In this document: piece by piece, positions 13,858 to 22,791 of the stretch
How the letters are laid out: every line of letters begins with the position of its first letter
How positions within the stretch are numbered: position 1 is the first letter of the stretch
DNA from: an uncultured Porphyromonadaceae bacterium
GTDB lineage: Bacteria > Bacteroidota > Bacteroidia > Bacteroidales > Muribaculaceae
DNA: 64,000 bases
Direction of reading: 5' to 3'
NCBI GenBank assembly: GCA_900540205.1
Contig: UQER01000008.1
Location: 1 to 64,000, forward strand
Program-made: the position numbers and the translations under genes
Notes under the pieces: model-generated
What the model was told of the DNA's origin: nothing
The model's database searches: none
The model's input: only the letters and a program-made list of their open reading frames with translations

Positions 13858-15942
13858 TTATTTAAGTCGCTTAATCTCATCTTCGGCCGCCGATGAGCCT
13901 TTGTATTTGCTCTTGTGGGGTTGGAAGTTGTAAATGATATTGAGTGACACTCCCCGCCGGTCATAGCTTTGGCGTTTGTCAACGAACACGCCGTAGGTGT
14001 TCATAGTCCAGTCATTGTTTGCCGTATTGAATATGTCGGTAGCAGACAGTTTGACGGTCAGGGATTTGTTCAGGAATGTTTTTCCGACCGATGCGTCCAT
14101 CGTGAACCATGATGCGCCAAAGCGGTTGGTGTGCATATCGCCTTGCGAGCTGCCGCTGATATTGGCTGTAATCGTCCACCCATGCGGGAAGGAGAAAGTA
14201 TTGTCAAAATAGTAAGAGAATATCGGCTTGTCGTAGCTGTGATTGTCAAGCTGTAACCACTGCCGATACATACCGACCGTTACATTCGGAGTCCATCGGC
14301 GCACAGGCTTACTCCATACAAGATAGAGACTCAGAGCCGAAACGTCAATATTGACCGGATGCATGATTAGCTGGAGATTGTCGGCGGGATATAGTTGTTT
14401 GACGTAAGCATAGGTGTCAAGTGCGCGGGTGTAATCAGCCTGTAGCATGAAACCTTTCCACATGCCGAAAAGTTGAATGTCGTGCATTCGCTCGTCATGC
14501 AATGCCGGATTGCCTCCTTCAATTTGGTGCAAGCCAACATAATTCAGAGAACCGGTGAGTTGTGAATATGGAGGCTTAACCGTCGCCATTTTATAACTGA
14601 GGCTTATCTGTGATTCTTCGTTAAAAGAGTAACCGACCGATACGTCCGGCGTTAACAGATGGTTGCGGCGACTGACATCTTTGTCGCGTATACCGTTAAC
14701 CTTAAAGTCATAATCGACATATTCATATCTTGCCCCCACCGAAAGGGAGAACTTGCCGAACATACGGGACCATGAAGCGAACAAAGCAGCGGAAGTCTGC
14801 CGCGCATCAGTCTGTGAAGACGGTATATACTCGCTGACTGAGGTATTAAGCATACGGTAATCAAGAGAAGTATGCGTATAGCTATCATGAGTCCCCACTG
14901 TAAAATCACCATTCCAGAGAGGAAAATTCAGATACAATTTTCCCGCCCAAAGGGTTGATGTCCGTTCATCAGTCGAGTTTACGGCAGGAAAAGACGAAGC
15001 AGGATAAGTAGTTGCTACAGTATTGCTCTCATTTGACCGACGGAAATCGCCGTCAAAGTGAAGAAGAAATTTTTTGGCAAAAGTGTTTTCATAGTAGAGA
15101 GAAGCGAGGTGGCTGTGCGCTCTTGTATGTTTGTCTATATTACTGCTGATTGCCGGATTGTCGTTAAGCCATTCGCTACCTGTGTTTTTGAAATCACCGT
15201 GTTCAGGATTGTAACGGTAGTATGCTCCAAACGATTGTGGTCCATTGGCATAGTGGAATCCTGCCTTGACAACGCCTGTTGTCGTAGGGTATGTATTATG
15301 TTGGCTACTCCCTACTACCGTTTCTTTCCCTTCGTAAACAAGTGTATTGGTAGTTAATCCCTTTGCTAATGAGTTATTGTGATTTATCGTACCGTTGGCA
15401 AAGAACTCCCAGTTACCCACTTGATAGCTTAGGGCGAGATAATCCAAAACCGACCATTTGTGGCGGCGTTCAAGTATAAACTGGTCTGTAAGCGACAGCC
15501 CCTGTACGAAATTTCGCCGTGTCGTGATTTTAAGCACCGCACCCGTGGTACTTTCGTAAGCAGCTCCCGGAGCCATGAGTAATTCAACTTTCTTGAGATT
15601 TGACGAAAGGAGTTGCTGCAACTCATTTTCATCGCGCATTGGACGCCCATCGATATATATTTCGATATTGTTCTTACCTATGACACTGACGGTGTTGTCC
15701 TCAACCTTAATCATAGGCAACTGCGCAAGAACATCGAGAGCAGTGCCGAGGTCAGCAAGATTTGTGCCTGGAATAATTGAAACGAGAGTAGAACCGACTA
15801 ATTTAGTAGCCGGCTGTTTGGCGGTAACAATTACCTCCTGGAGTTCGCGCGTGAGGCTGTCTGTCTCCTCCCGGTTCCGTGCATAACCGCTTTCCATTAT
15901 AAGAAAAGCAGCCAGCAGTGATAATGATACTTTAGCGTTCAT
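13858..15942 (-). CDS. TonB-dependent-receptor-like outer membrane beta-barrel protein
   Basis: 694 residues. A signal peptide (MNAKVSLSLLAAFLIMESGYA) is followed by a TonB-box-like stretch LQEVIVTAKQP and a plug domain (GTNLADLGTALDVLAQLPMI, NIEIYIDGRPM, VELLMAPGAAYESTTGAVLKI). A long barrel of alternating aromatic strands then ends LNIIYNFQPHKSKYKGSSAAEDEIKRLK rather than in a terminal aromatic. It belongs to the outer-membrane beta-barrel group without the N-terminal carboxypeptidase-like domain of SusC proteins. The substrate is unknown. The neighbouring membrane-tethered regulator (16087-17067) might respond to it. The last strand and acidic tail are slightly unusual. Confidence 0.85.
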   Translation of the reverse strand: MNAKVSLSLLAAFLIMESGYARNREETDSLTRELQEVIVTAKQPATKLVGSTLVSIIPGTNLADLGTALDVLAQLPMIKVEDNTVSVIGKNNIEIYIDGRPMRDENELQQLLSSNLKKVELLMAPGAAYESTTGAVLKITTRRNFVQGLSLTDQFILERRHKWSVLDYLALSYQVGNWEFFANGTINHNNSLAKGLTTNTLVYEGKETVVGSSQHNTYPTTTGVVKAGFHYANGPQSFGAYYRYNPEHGDFKNTGSEWLNDNPAISSNIDKHTRAHSHLASLYYENTFAKKFLLHFDGDFRRSNESNTVATTYPASSFPAVNSTDERTSTLWAGKLYLNFPLWNGDFTVGTHDSYTHTSLDYRMLNTSVSEYIPSSQTDARQTSAALFASWSRMFGKFSLSVGARYEYVDYDFKVNGIRDKDVSRRNHLLTPDVSVGYSFNEESQISLSYKMATVKPPYSQLTGSLNYVGLHQIEGGNPALHDERMHDIQLFGMWKGFMLQADYTRALDTYAYVKQLYPADNLQLIMHPVNIDVSALSLYLVWSKPVRRWTPNVTVGMYRQWLQLDNHSYDKPIFSYYFDNTFSFPHGWTITANISGSSQGDMHTNRFGASWFTMDASVGKTFLNKSLTVKLSATDIFNTANNDWTMNTYGVFVDKRQSYDRRGVSLNIIYNFQPHKSKYKGSSAAEDEIKRLK

Positions 15943-16086
15943 GTGAGTAAATTTTTTGATGTAAAATTACTCACAGACACTCTCAAACACCAAAATAATA
16001 ACCTGACACTCAGATTTACAATCTATTAATAATCAACATCATGCACTAATACATTCTAAAAAAGTCTGACCCTGAATAAAAATGAA

Positions 16087-17067
16087 TCAGAAAATAGCCA
16101 TTACATCGGGATTTTCGCCCCCGACAGATTCTCTAAGACGGGATTTCAACCTTGATTTCCGTTTATAAATCACCTCGACAGATTCACCGAGAAGCAGGCT
16201 GATGGTTCTCGTCGAAAGACCGCTTGCAAGATATACCAAAAGCATATAATCCTCCCTCTTGATGTCGTGATTAATTTCTTTGATTTTTACAAGAATGTTA
16301 TCGCGGCAATCATTTACGGCCTGTTCCATTTCAGGAAAAGAGTCGGTTCCCACCGATTCTATTTCGTTTTTCACTTTGTCGATGATTGCTTTTCGTTCAG
16401 ATTTCGTGTCCTGAAATTCGTAATAAGTCTGACAAAGCGAATCTATTAGGGAAAAGCGTTTATCAAGCAAGCCATGTAATTTCGTTTGCAGTCGGCTGAC
16501 ATCGCCCCGGCTTGCTTCAATCTGACCTTCTAAGCCGGAAGCTTCCGCCATAAGCGTTTCATTTTGCAAGCGTTGAATTTTCATGCGTTGACGCATCCAT
16601 ATTATGACCCCTGCAGCAACAAGCAGAACAACCATGGAGCCAAACGTATATAATCCACGTTGGCTACGTTCCTTATACAGTAGAAATTCTTTTTCTTTCT
16701 GGAGATACAAAGCCGTTGCGAGTGCATCACTTTCATAAGAAGCCTTAATCTGTGTTTTAAGGCGTGACGCCTTTTTAAACTCATCAGCAAGATTGTGCCT
16801 CCCGTAATAGTCGATTGCTATGTTCACAATCGTGTCGGTAGGAGCCGAAAGCCTGTTAACCGCCAACGCTTCGGTATATAATAGCGCCCAACGAGCCATC
16901 GTGGCAGAATCCTGAAATTCCGAAACGTCAACTTCATTGAGTTTTGAAAGAGCTGCCGAAGGGTTGCTTTGCATCATTTCTTCCGCCTCATCGAGTGCAC
17001 GCACAGGTGCACTTGTACTACACGCGGTTATGAAAACCAAAAGCACAACATATAACAAACAACGCAT
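16087..17067 (-). CDS. Lipoprotein-anchored helical protein with C-terminal LuxR-like HTH
   Basis: 326 residues. It begins with a lipoprotein-type signal (LLYVVLLVFITACSTS). A helical, TPR-like region (to about residue 125) has short repeats such as MMQSNPSAALSKLNEVD. A strong membrane helix lies at about 138-158 (GSMVVLLVAAGVIIWM), then a coiled coil (about 160-260). The C-terminal region DYMLLVYLASGLSTRTISLL, followed by ESVEVIYKRKSRLKSRLRES, looks like a LuxR/sigma-4-type helix-turn-helix. Sensor TPR outside and HTH inside suggests a one-component membrane regulator; the family is common in Bacteroidales but its targets are not known. A 51-residue gene precedes it by 3 bp. Confidence 0.75.
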   Translation of the reverse strand: MRCLLYVVLLVFITACSTSAPVRALDEAEEMMQSNPSAALSKLNEVDVSEFQDSATMARWALLYTEALAVNRLSAPTDTIVNIAIDYYGRHNLADEFKKASRLKTQIKASYESDALATALYLQKEKEFLLYKERSQRGLYTFGSMVVLLVAAGVIIWMRQRMKIQRLQNETLMAEASGLEGQIEASRGDVSRLQTKLHGLLDKRFSLIDSLCQTYYEFQDTKSERKAIIDKVKNEIESVGTDSFPEMEQAVNDCRDNILVKIKEINHDIKREDYMLLVYLASGLSTRTISLLLGESVEVIYKRKSRLKSRLRESVGGENPDVMAIF

Positions 17068-17070
17068 AAA

Positions 17071-17226
17071 TCACTCGCATTTCAGATTGAAGAACATAAA
17101 CCGCGTTTCCAAGGGTTGAGGCTGAATAGCTGCAGTGGCCAACCTGAAATAGGCTCCCTCTATGAACGCGCGCGCAGATTCTCCGGTAAGCACAGGTGAG
17201 GAGTTTATTGTTATTGTCATTGCCAT
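17071..17226 (-). CDS. Small conserved-looking protein, 51 residues
   Basis: The minus strand encodes MAMTITINSSPVLTGESARA, then FIEGAYFRLATAAIQPQPLE and TRFMFFNLKCE. It starts at 17226, 20 bp after a well-formed promoter, and stops 3 bp before the next gene's ATG, so the two probably form one transcript. The 'SPVLTGESARAFIE' pattern resembles short uncharacterised Bacteroidales proteins that I recall only vaguely; no function is proposed. The positions of promoter and downstream gene support real translation. Confidence 0.6.
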   Translation of the reverse strand: MAMTITINSSPVLTGESARAFIEGAYFRLATAAIQPQPLETRFMFFNLKCE

Positions 17227-17246
17227 ATCAGATTCTGTTTTATGCA

Positions 17247-17278
17247 CAAATATAGTAACATTATAACAAATAACACAA
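17247..17278 (-). promoter_or_regulatory. Promoter of the small protein and membrane-HTH genes
   Basis: Minus-strand -33 TTG (17276-17278), 21 bp, -7 TATATTTG (17247-17254), followed by the ATG at 17226. Confidence 0.6.
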
Positions 17279-17359
17279 TAGCCTGACTGTTAAACGCAAA
17301 AAATCATCGTCATCAGGCACAAAATGCCAGGCAATTCCTGGAGAACAATAAAAGGCGGA

Positions 17360-17393
17360 GCGCCAACACACAAAGATTTCGTGTTGTTGGCGC
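17360..17393 (-). terminator. Terminator after the OmpA-like gene
   Basis: GCGCCAACACA pairs with TGTTGTTGGCGC (one bulge). On the minus strand it is followed by CCGCCTTTTATT. Confidence 0.55.
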
Positions 17394-17464
17394 ACCGTTA
17401 TGAGGTTATTGCTATAAGGCGTTTCAGCTTCTGAATCTTTTTCAGCCGCAAGGGGGCGGTTCTG

Positions 17465-18139
17465 TCAGATTTTCTTGGTTTTGGCCTCCGAGATTAGAAT
17501 CGGACCGGGAACTATGAAAATTTCAAGACGGCGATTCTTGCTGCGGTTGGCCATTGTGTTGTTGGGTGTGTCGGGCAGCGGTTCGCTGTCGGCCATAGGA
17601 TAGCCCTGCAACATGTCGGTCTGCGAGGCGTACGTATCGAAATAGTTATACAACGCTACGATTCGTTTCTCCGTAAGTGCATAGAGATATTTGTCCGAAC
17701 CGGTGTCGTCGGAATGCATTGCCAGGATTACCTTGAATTTTCCATGCGTACGGAAATACGGCAGGAACGGTTTCAGTTTATCGTAAGCCGATGGCAGCAG
17801 GACAGTGTCGTTCGGGGCAAAAAGCTCTGCTGCAGGCACAGAGGCGATGACCACCTCCCCTTTCCGCATTGTTTCAACCTTATACCCCATTTTCTGCAAC
17901 GCCTGCGCCTCACGTTTCATGTAAGCCTTAATGTAATCCCTCTGTTTCTGTGGTACTTCAGGAATCATCAGCGTCTCGTCGAGCGTAAGTTCCGACAGGT
18001 CGTAGAGCTGTTGGGTGGAATTATCGGTCTTTTGAGCGGCCGCAGGCATACAGGCCAATGTGCCGGCCATCAACACCAGCACAGCAGGCATACATTTGAA
18101 AAGCCTTGACCTGACCGAATCTAATATCTTCAATTTCAA
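17465..18139 (-). CDS. OmpA-like periplasmic or outer-membrane protein
   Basis: 224 residues. The signal peptide ends near LACMPAAAQ. Residues 30-95 are a helical spacer. The OmpA/MotB-type peptidoglycan-binding core is in the second half: LFAPNDTVLLPSAYDKLKPF, then KFKVILAMHSDDTGSDKYLY, ALTEKRIVALYNYF, and NRSKNRRLEIFIVPGP. These are the expected beta-alpha-beta blocks, with the NR-x-x-NRR-EI motif. It probably anchors the envelope to the cell wall. The gene appears to be a monocistronic unit with its own terminator. Confidence 0.8.
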   Translation of the reverse strand: MKLKILDSVRSRLFKCMPAVLVLMAGTLACMPAAAQKTDNSTQQLYDLSELTLDETLMIPEVPQKQRDYIKAYMKREAQALQKMGYKVETMRKGEVVIASVPAAELFAPNDTVLLPSAYDKLKPFLPYFRTHGKFKVILAMHSDDTGSDKYLYALTEKRIVALYNYFDTYASQTDMLQGYPMADSEPLPDTPNNTMANRSKNRRLEIFIVPGPILISEAKTKKI

Positions 18140-18198
18140 TCTATCTGAAATAATATCTTAAACTAAACCGACTATAAGTAGCCGAACCGCAAGGGGAT

Positions 18199-18498
18199 TC
18201 ATTCAATCGAATCCTCATAATCCATCTCGGCCTTGACCATGACGGGGACATCCTCCGGCGCCACACGTGCATGCTTGTCCTTTTTAAGCATCCGCGTTAC
18301 ATAATCCACGACATCCTGCTCCACATCGTCCAGCTCCTCGTCGGGATCGGATTCCACTTCAAGCATGCCGTTCTCTTCATAGAAATCCCATATCATATCA
18401 ATGACATTGAACACTTCGTCGTCGGGATATGCCGCACGTCCGGCCTCAACGAGGCGGCCGTTAATGAATTCAATGGCTTTCTGTTCGTCAAATTCCAT
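18199..18498 (-). CDS. Acidic conserved hypothetical protein
   Basis: 99 residues from MEFDEQKAIEFINGRLVEAG (start 18498; an in-frame ATG 51 bp upstream would overlap rimM). It is strongly acidic: EVESDPDEELDDVEQDVVDY. Helical, no signal peptide. It follows rimM after 19 bp in the same direction, which suggests co-transcription. Similar short acidic proteins occur in other Bacteroidales, without known function as far as I can tell. Confidence 0.7.
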   Translation of the reverse strand: MEFDEQKAIEFINGRLVEAGRAAYPDDEVFNVIDMIWDFYEENGMLEVESDPDEELDDVEQDVVDYVTRMLKKDKHARVAPEDVPVMVKAEMDYEDSIE

Positions 18499-18517
18499 GG
18501 TTGTAGTGTTTGTTTCG

Positions 18518-19039
18518 TTATATATCAAGCAGCCCTTCCGGCAAATCAAGGCTGATGGTCCGGGTGTCTGTGTCTATCCCGGCTATAAATTCATCGGCCA
18601 CAGGCACCATCACTTCCTTGCCGTCGGGGGTACGTATTATAAACAAATAATTGGCGGTTGTGTCGTCGACAGATTCGATTTTTCCTAACATTTTCCCGTT
18701 TTCCACCACATCATATCCCAGGAGGTCGGAAGCATACATGCCGTCGGCATCCGCATCCGCAGCGGGCAAATCCTTTTGCAGCGCATAGACCTCAGCCGGA
18801 CACAGGCGAGCCGCATCCGCATCTGAAGCCACCCCGTCGATAGTGACAAGATCGGTCTCCGAACTCTTGGGCCTAACGGAATTTAAAAAGAAAGGCACAA
18901 AAATCCCGTCGATTCTCAACACAATGCAGCTTAGCGAAGCTAAATCGACATCGGCCGTGAGCAACACTGTTATCTCTCCGTTTATGCCGTGCGGTTTAAG
19001 CAGCCGGCCCACCGGGAGCAACTGGGATTCGGTGATCAT
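18518..19039 (-). CDS. rimM: 16S rRNA processing protein RimM
   Basis: 173 residues. RimM binds ribosomal protein S19 and helps mature the 30S head. The N-terminal beta-barrel opens LLPVGRLLKPHGINGEITVL, the classic 'G-H-G-GE' start. The C-terminal PRC-like barrel shows YASDLLGYDVVENGKMLGKI, then TPDGKEVMVPVADEFIAGID and ISLDLPEGLLDI. The linker contains an extra acidic stretch (AADADADGM). Length is normal. It lies between a DUF4290 gene (83 bp upstream) and an acidic hypothetical. Confidence 0.95.
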   Translation of the reverse strand: MITESQLLPVGRLLKPHGINGEITVLLTADVDLASLSCIVLRIDGIFVPFFLNSVRPKSSETDLVTIDGVASDADAARLCPAEVYALQKDLPAADADADGMYASDLLGYDVVENGKMLGKIESVDDTTANYLFIIRTPDGKEVMVPVADEFIAGIDTDTRTISLDLPEGLLDI

Positions 19040-19122
19040 AAGAAAATATCGGAATCAGACTGTTATTAGTTGGACAACAGAAATGAGTGTACCGGATTGT
19101 CACCTGCACACACAATTCATAG

Positions 19123-19707
19123 TCATTTTTTCTTTTTCTTTTTGCCTGAGGCCACGGGCATCTCCTGAAATTCGTGAAGATGAGTTGTGGCGGCATCCAG
19201 ACGGATGGCTCCGTGCGACATTTCAAGCAGATCCTTGAAAATCTTCACATCGTCCACACCGTCGGGGTTTACGGCCAGCATCTGTTTCTTCATATGGTTG
19301 GCAAGCAGAAGCACCACCTGATCGCGCTCTGCGCCGGGTTCCATTCCGGCCGCTTTCTGCACCATATGCTGGGTGATTTTGCCATAATGACGATAATTGA
19401 AGCGCTCCTGCGGATAGCCCACCGGTTGCGGAGCCGTTGCAAGGTCGGCCTCGCGTATCACCTCACACGGAAAATCTACATCAAGCCGAAAACCAGACAT
19501 GATCATCAGGTGGTCCCACAGTTTGTGCTCGTTCTCCGGCTGGCGCAATTCGGGGAACAGGTTGCCCATGGTCTTCACGATAGACTGCGCACAGGCCGTG
19601 CGCTCATCACGGTCGACAATGGTCAGGCAATGGTCAACCATGCGCTGGATGTTACGTCCGTACTCCGGAAGAATCAACTGGCTCAGATGTGTGTTATAGT
19701 TCAACAT
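19123..19707 (-). CDS. DUF4290 family protein
   Basis: 194 residues. The protein opens MLNYNTHLSQLILPEYGRNI, then QRMVDHCLTIVDRDERTACA, which is characteristic of the Bacteroidetes DUF4290 family, and ends in a poly-lysine tail. Cytosolic, helical; no biochemical role is established. In Bacteroides relatives I recall this gene standing with murA and rimM; here rimM follows directly and no murA lies between. Confidence 0.9.
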   Translation of the reverse strand: MLNYNTHLSQLILPEYGRNIQRMVDHCLTIVDRDERTACAQSIVKTMGNLFPELRQPENEHKLWDHLMIMSGFRLDVDFPCEVIREADLATAPQPVGYPQERFNYRHYGKITQHMVQKAAGMEPGAERDQVVLLLANHMKKQMLAVNPDGVDDVKIFKDLLEMSHGAIRLDAATTHLHEFQEMPVASGKKKKKK

Positions 19708-19752
19708 CGTAATGGATGTGTTATGTATAGCTGATAATAAAGCAATGTGTTA

Positions 19753-19811
19753 AAGGCAGAAAAACAGACGTGCCGGGAGGCACTTGCGCCTCCCGGATGC
19801 ATCTGCCTTTT
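19753..19811 (-). terminator. fabG terminator
   Basis: A two-part stem: outer AAAGGCAGA with TCTGCCTTT, inner CCGGGAGGC with GCCTCCCGG, 43 bp after the fabG stop. Confidence 0.65.
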
Positions 19812-19853
19812 ATTATATACAACCGGCAACCGCAATAGGTTGCACGCAATGTA

Positions 19854-20600
19854 TTACATGTTCATACCGCCGTCTACCTGGATGACCTGACCGGTCACGT
19901 AGCCCGACATATCGGAAGCGAGGAAGGTGGCCACATTGGCGATGTCCTCCACTTTGCCGCCGCGGCGCAGGGGAATTTTCTTGCACCATTCGGCACGCAC
20001 GTCCTCGGGAAGAGCGGCTGTCATGGCTGTCTCGATGAAACCGGGGGCGATGGCGTTGGCGCGGATGCCGCGTGAACCCACTTCCTGGGCCACACTCTTT
20101 GCCAGTGCAATCAGACCGGCCTTCGAGGCGGCATAGTTCGACTGGCCGGCATTGCCGTGAACGCCTACAACCGAAGCCATGTTGATGATCGAACCGCTGC
20201 GCTGACGCAACATCACGGGAAGAACGGCATGGATGAAGTTGAATGCGCTCTTGAGGTTTACAGCGATTACAGCGTCCCACTGTGCCTCTGTCATACGCAT
20301 CATCAGACCGTCCTTGGTGATACCGGCATTGTTTACCAGAATATCAATCGAGCCGAAGTCGGCATGGATCTGCTTCACCACCTCTTCGGTCTGGGCAAAA
20401 TCGGCTGCATTCGAGGCGTAACCTTTCACCTTCACGCCAAGGGCGGCTATCTCTTCTTCTGTTTTCTTTCCGTTTTCATCTATTACGAGATCGGTGAATG
20501 CGATGTTCGCACCTTCACGGGCAAAACGCAGAGCAATCTCTTTGCCGATGCCGCGTGCGGCGCCGGTCACAATAGCTGTTTTTCCTTCAAGTAATTTCAT
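19854..20600 (-). CDS. fabG: 3-oxoacyl-[acyl-carrier-protein] reductase
   Basis: 248 residues, a short-chain dehydrogenase that reduces beta-ketoacyl-ACP with NADPH in fatty-acid elongation. The nucleotide-binding motif GAARGIGKEIALRF, the NNAGITKDGLMMRM segment, and the catalytic Ser/Tyr/Lys in NMASVVGVHGNAGQSNYAAS-K are all present. The C-terminus FLASDMSGYVTGQVIQVDGG is typical. Gene length is normal. It follows a TetR-family gene by 18 bp on the same strand, a pairing often seen in Bacteroidales. Confidence 0.95.
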   Translation of the reverse strand: MKLLEGKTAIVTGAARGIGKEIALRFAREGANIAFTDLVIDENGKKTEEEIAALGVKVKGYASNAADFAQTEEVVKQIHADFGSIDILVNNAGITKDGLMMRMTEAQWDAVIAVNLKSAFNFIHAVLPVMLRQRSGSIINMASVVGVHGNAGQSNYAASKAGLIALAKSVAQEVGSRGIRANAIAPGFIETAMTAALPEDVRAEWCKKIPLRRGGKVEDIANVATFLASDMSGYVTGQVIQVDGGMNM

Positions 20601-20618
20601 TTTCTATAAAATATATAG

Positions 20619-21251
20619 TTATTGGTTGTAATCCTGTTTGCATGTTTTGTTGTCCATGTCCCCGCACCGCCCTGTCAGGCCATCGAGAATGAACTTTACC
20701 GCATGCTCGAAAGTCTCTTCACGCGACACGCCGAGTACACCGATCTCGGTTGTGGCGGCAGTGTTGTCCACCCCCATCATCATCATTACCACAAGTGGCA
20801 CAACATGAGCGGCACGCTCGGGGATAAACTCTCCGTTTCTGACACCCTCCTCGACGATATCCGTCAATATCTGAATCTCTTTCAGTGCCGTAAGCCGTCT
20901 GATTTTTCCCACGCGGCTCCCTTCGAGCAGATTCAGCAACGGCAACGAGTCGGTGTGTTTCTGCGAGGCAGGACATAGCAATGTCTCGAACCGGGTGCGC
21001 AGAATCATCTCCAGTTTCTCGCGCGCAGTGTGGGCGCCGTTCAGGATTTCCCGTTCACGCGCCACCGCCTGGTCGCTCTCACGCTCAATGACGGCCTGAT
21101 GAATCTCCCTTTTATTTTTAAAATAGGTGTAGATGGTGCGCCGCCCTTTGTCGGATGCATTGGCGATGTCGAGCATGGTGGTGTTCTCCACCCCTTTCCG
21201 GGCGAAGAGCTGACGGGCCACTTCTATGAGACGTTCACGGGTCTTGCTTAC
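20619..21251 (-). CDS. TetR/AcrR-family regulator
   Basis: 210 residues from MVSKTRERLIEVARQLFARK (start 21251; an ATG 33 bp earlier is possible). The helix-turn-helix is at residues 20-48: GVENTTMLDIANASDKGRRT, then IYTYFKNKREIH. The C-terminal helical ligand-binding part is unremarkable, with PLVVMMMMGVDNTAATTEIG. It shares a transcript with fabG, so it may regulate lipid synthesis or its own operon; the ligand is unknown. Confidence 0.88.
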   Translation of the reverse strand, partial: VSKTRERLIEVARQLFARKGVENTTMLDIANASDKGRRTIYTYFKNKREIHQAVIERESDQAVAREREILNGAHTAREKLEMILRTRFETLLCPASQKHTDSLPLLNLLEGSRVGKIRRLTALKEIQILTDIVEEGVRNGEFIPERAAHVVPLVVMMMMGVDNTAATTEIGVLGVSREETFEHAVKFILDGLTGRCGDMDNKTCKQDYNQ

Positions 21252-21398
21252 CATGCTGCTTGCATCTTGACAATGTTTCAACATGCGAAGTTACGAAATT
21301 TTCTGCAAATCAGCCATCCCCCCGCCAATTATTGCCCCCCGTTCACATCGCACCTCCCCAAACCGTATGTGTAGGGAGATGAAATTTAAGTTTTTTTA

Positions 21399-21430
21399 TT
21401 GGCACGATTAGGGGGGATTGGCTAACTTCG
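21399..21430 (+). promoter_or_regulatory. Promoter of the PBP4-type gene
   Basis: -33 TTG (21399-21401), 21 bp, -7 TAACTTCG (21423-21430), about 55 bp before the ATG at 21486. Confidence 0.5.
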
Positions 21431-21485
21431 CATATAATTAAACTTGTCTTTGCGGCTAAAGACCGCACATCACCGATTTCCAGAA

Positions 21486-22715
21486 ATGCACCGACATTCC
21501 ATCCACCATATAATCACGAGACTTATCACAATTGCTGTCATGGCAACCGGCTATACGTCAGCCACGGCAGCCGTTCCGGCATCCGGCATAACGTTCCCGC
21601 GCTCCCACAGGGCCAATATCGGAGTGATTGTCCGCAACCTTTCCACAGGAGAGAACATCGTGGAACAGAATCCCGACAAATTCCTGACCCCTGCAAGCAT
21701 AGTCAAAAGCATCACCGCTGCATCGGTCCTCCTTGCCGGGAAAGCCGACACGGCATTCTACACAACAGTCTACGCCTTAGGCGACATAGACGCCGACGGC
21801 ATGCTCAACGGCAGTATCGTAATCAAGGCCTCGGGCGACCCTACAACCGAAAGCCCCCGTTTTTCGAATCGCCCCGGACTGATAAATTCCACTACCGACT
21901 GCATACGCCGTCTCGGCATCCGCGGCATCCGCGGCAGTCTGGAGATAGATTCAGCAGGCTTCGTTCAGCAGGGACCAGTGGACCGTTGGGAGTTCGACGA
22001 CCTGAAATATGCCTACGGCGCGGGACTGCATCCTGTCAACTATCACGACAACACCATCTACGGCGACAAGACGCTTGCCGACCCCGCCGAAGAACTGCTC
22101 ATCACGCTCGAGGAACGTCTGGATGCCGACAGCATCAACGTGGAATGGAACGAAGTGGATACTGCCGGAATGCTGCCACGCCCTCTGCTCACCGCCGTTT
22201 CACCCGACGCATGGCAGATAATGCGCGAAATGATGGAACAGAGCGTGAACCTGTACGCCGAAAGTATGCTCAGGCTACTGGCTCCGGGCGAAAACCGTGA
22301 TTCTGCCCTCGCACGCCAATTGCAGCTGTTGCAGAATTTAGGTATCGACACCGAGGCTACGCAACTTTTCGACGGCAGCGGCCTGACACGCGCCAACCGT
22401 GTGACGCCCGATTTCATGGCCGACCTGCTCGAAACAATGGCCAAAAGTGAGTTTCGCGAACGTTTTGTAAGCCTGTTCCCCTGCGTTGGACAGCAAGGGA
22501 CCGTACGCCGGTTGCTGTGTAACACTCCACTTGAAGGCCGCCTCGTTCTGAAAAGCGGATCGATGAACGGGGTGCAGTCCTATGCCGGCTACCGGCTCGA
22601 CAGCTCCAACCGCCCCACACACGCGGTGGTGATTATAGTGAACGACTTCACTTGCAAACGGGCCGCCGTGACCAGTGCCATCTCATCCTTCCTCCTCCGG
22701 CAATTTCCGGAATGA
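21486..22715 (+). CDS. dacB: D-alanyl-D-alanine carboxypeptidase, PBP4/DacB type (S13)
   Basis: 409 residues. A periplasmic penicillin-binding enzyme that trims or cleaves peptidoglycan cross-links. A signal peptide (HHIITRLITIAVMATGYTSA) follows the chosen start MHRHS; a start at 21444 is also in frame. The three active-site motifs are visible: SIVK (SxxK) near residue 71, SVN (SxN) near 252 and KSG near 355 (LVLKSGSMNGVQSYAGY). The family-typical insertion between motifs 1 and 2 is present. It stands alone downstream of its own promoter. Confidence 0.93.
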   Translation: MHRHSIHHIITRLITIAVMATGYTSATAAVPASGITFPRSHRANIGVIVRNLSTGENIVEQNPDKFLTPASIVKSITAASVLLAGKADTAFYTTVYALGDIDADGMLNGSIVIKASGDPTTESPRFSNRPGLINSTTDCIRRLGIRGIRGSLEIDSAGFVQQGPVDRWEFDDLKYAYGAGLHPVNYHDNTIYGDKTLADPAEELLITLEERLDADSINVEWNEVDTAGMLPRPLLTAVSPDAWQIMREMMEQSVNLYAESMLRLLAPGENRDSALARQLQLLQNLGIDTEATQLFDGSGLTRANRVTPDFMADLLETMAKSEFRERFVSLFPCVGQQGTVRRLLCNTPLEGRLVLKSGSMNGVQSYAGYRLDSSNRPTHAVVIIVNDFTCKRAAVTSAISSFLLRQFPE

Positions 22716-22791
22716 CGCAATCGCCACGCGCACACATCCTGTCCATCCAGACCAGAATAACAAATTACACAACCACATAAAAATCCCACCC

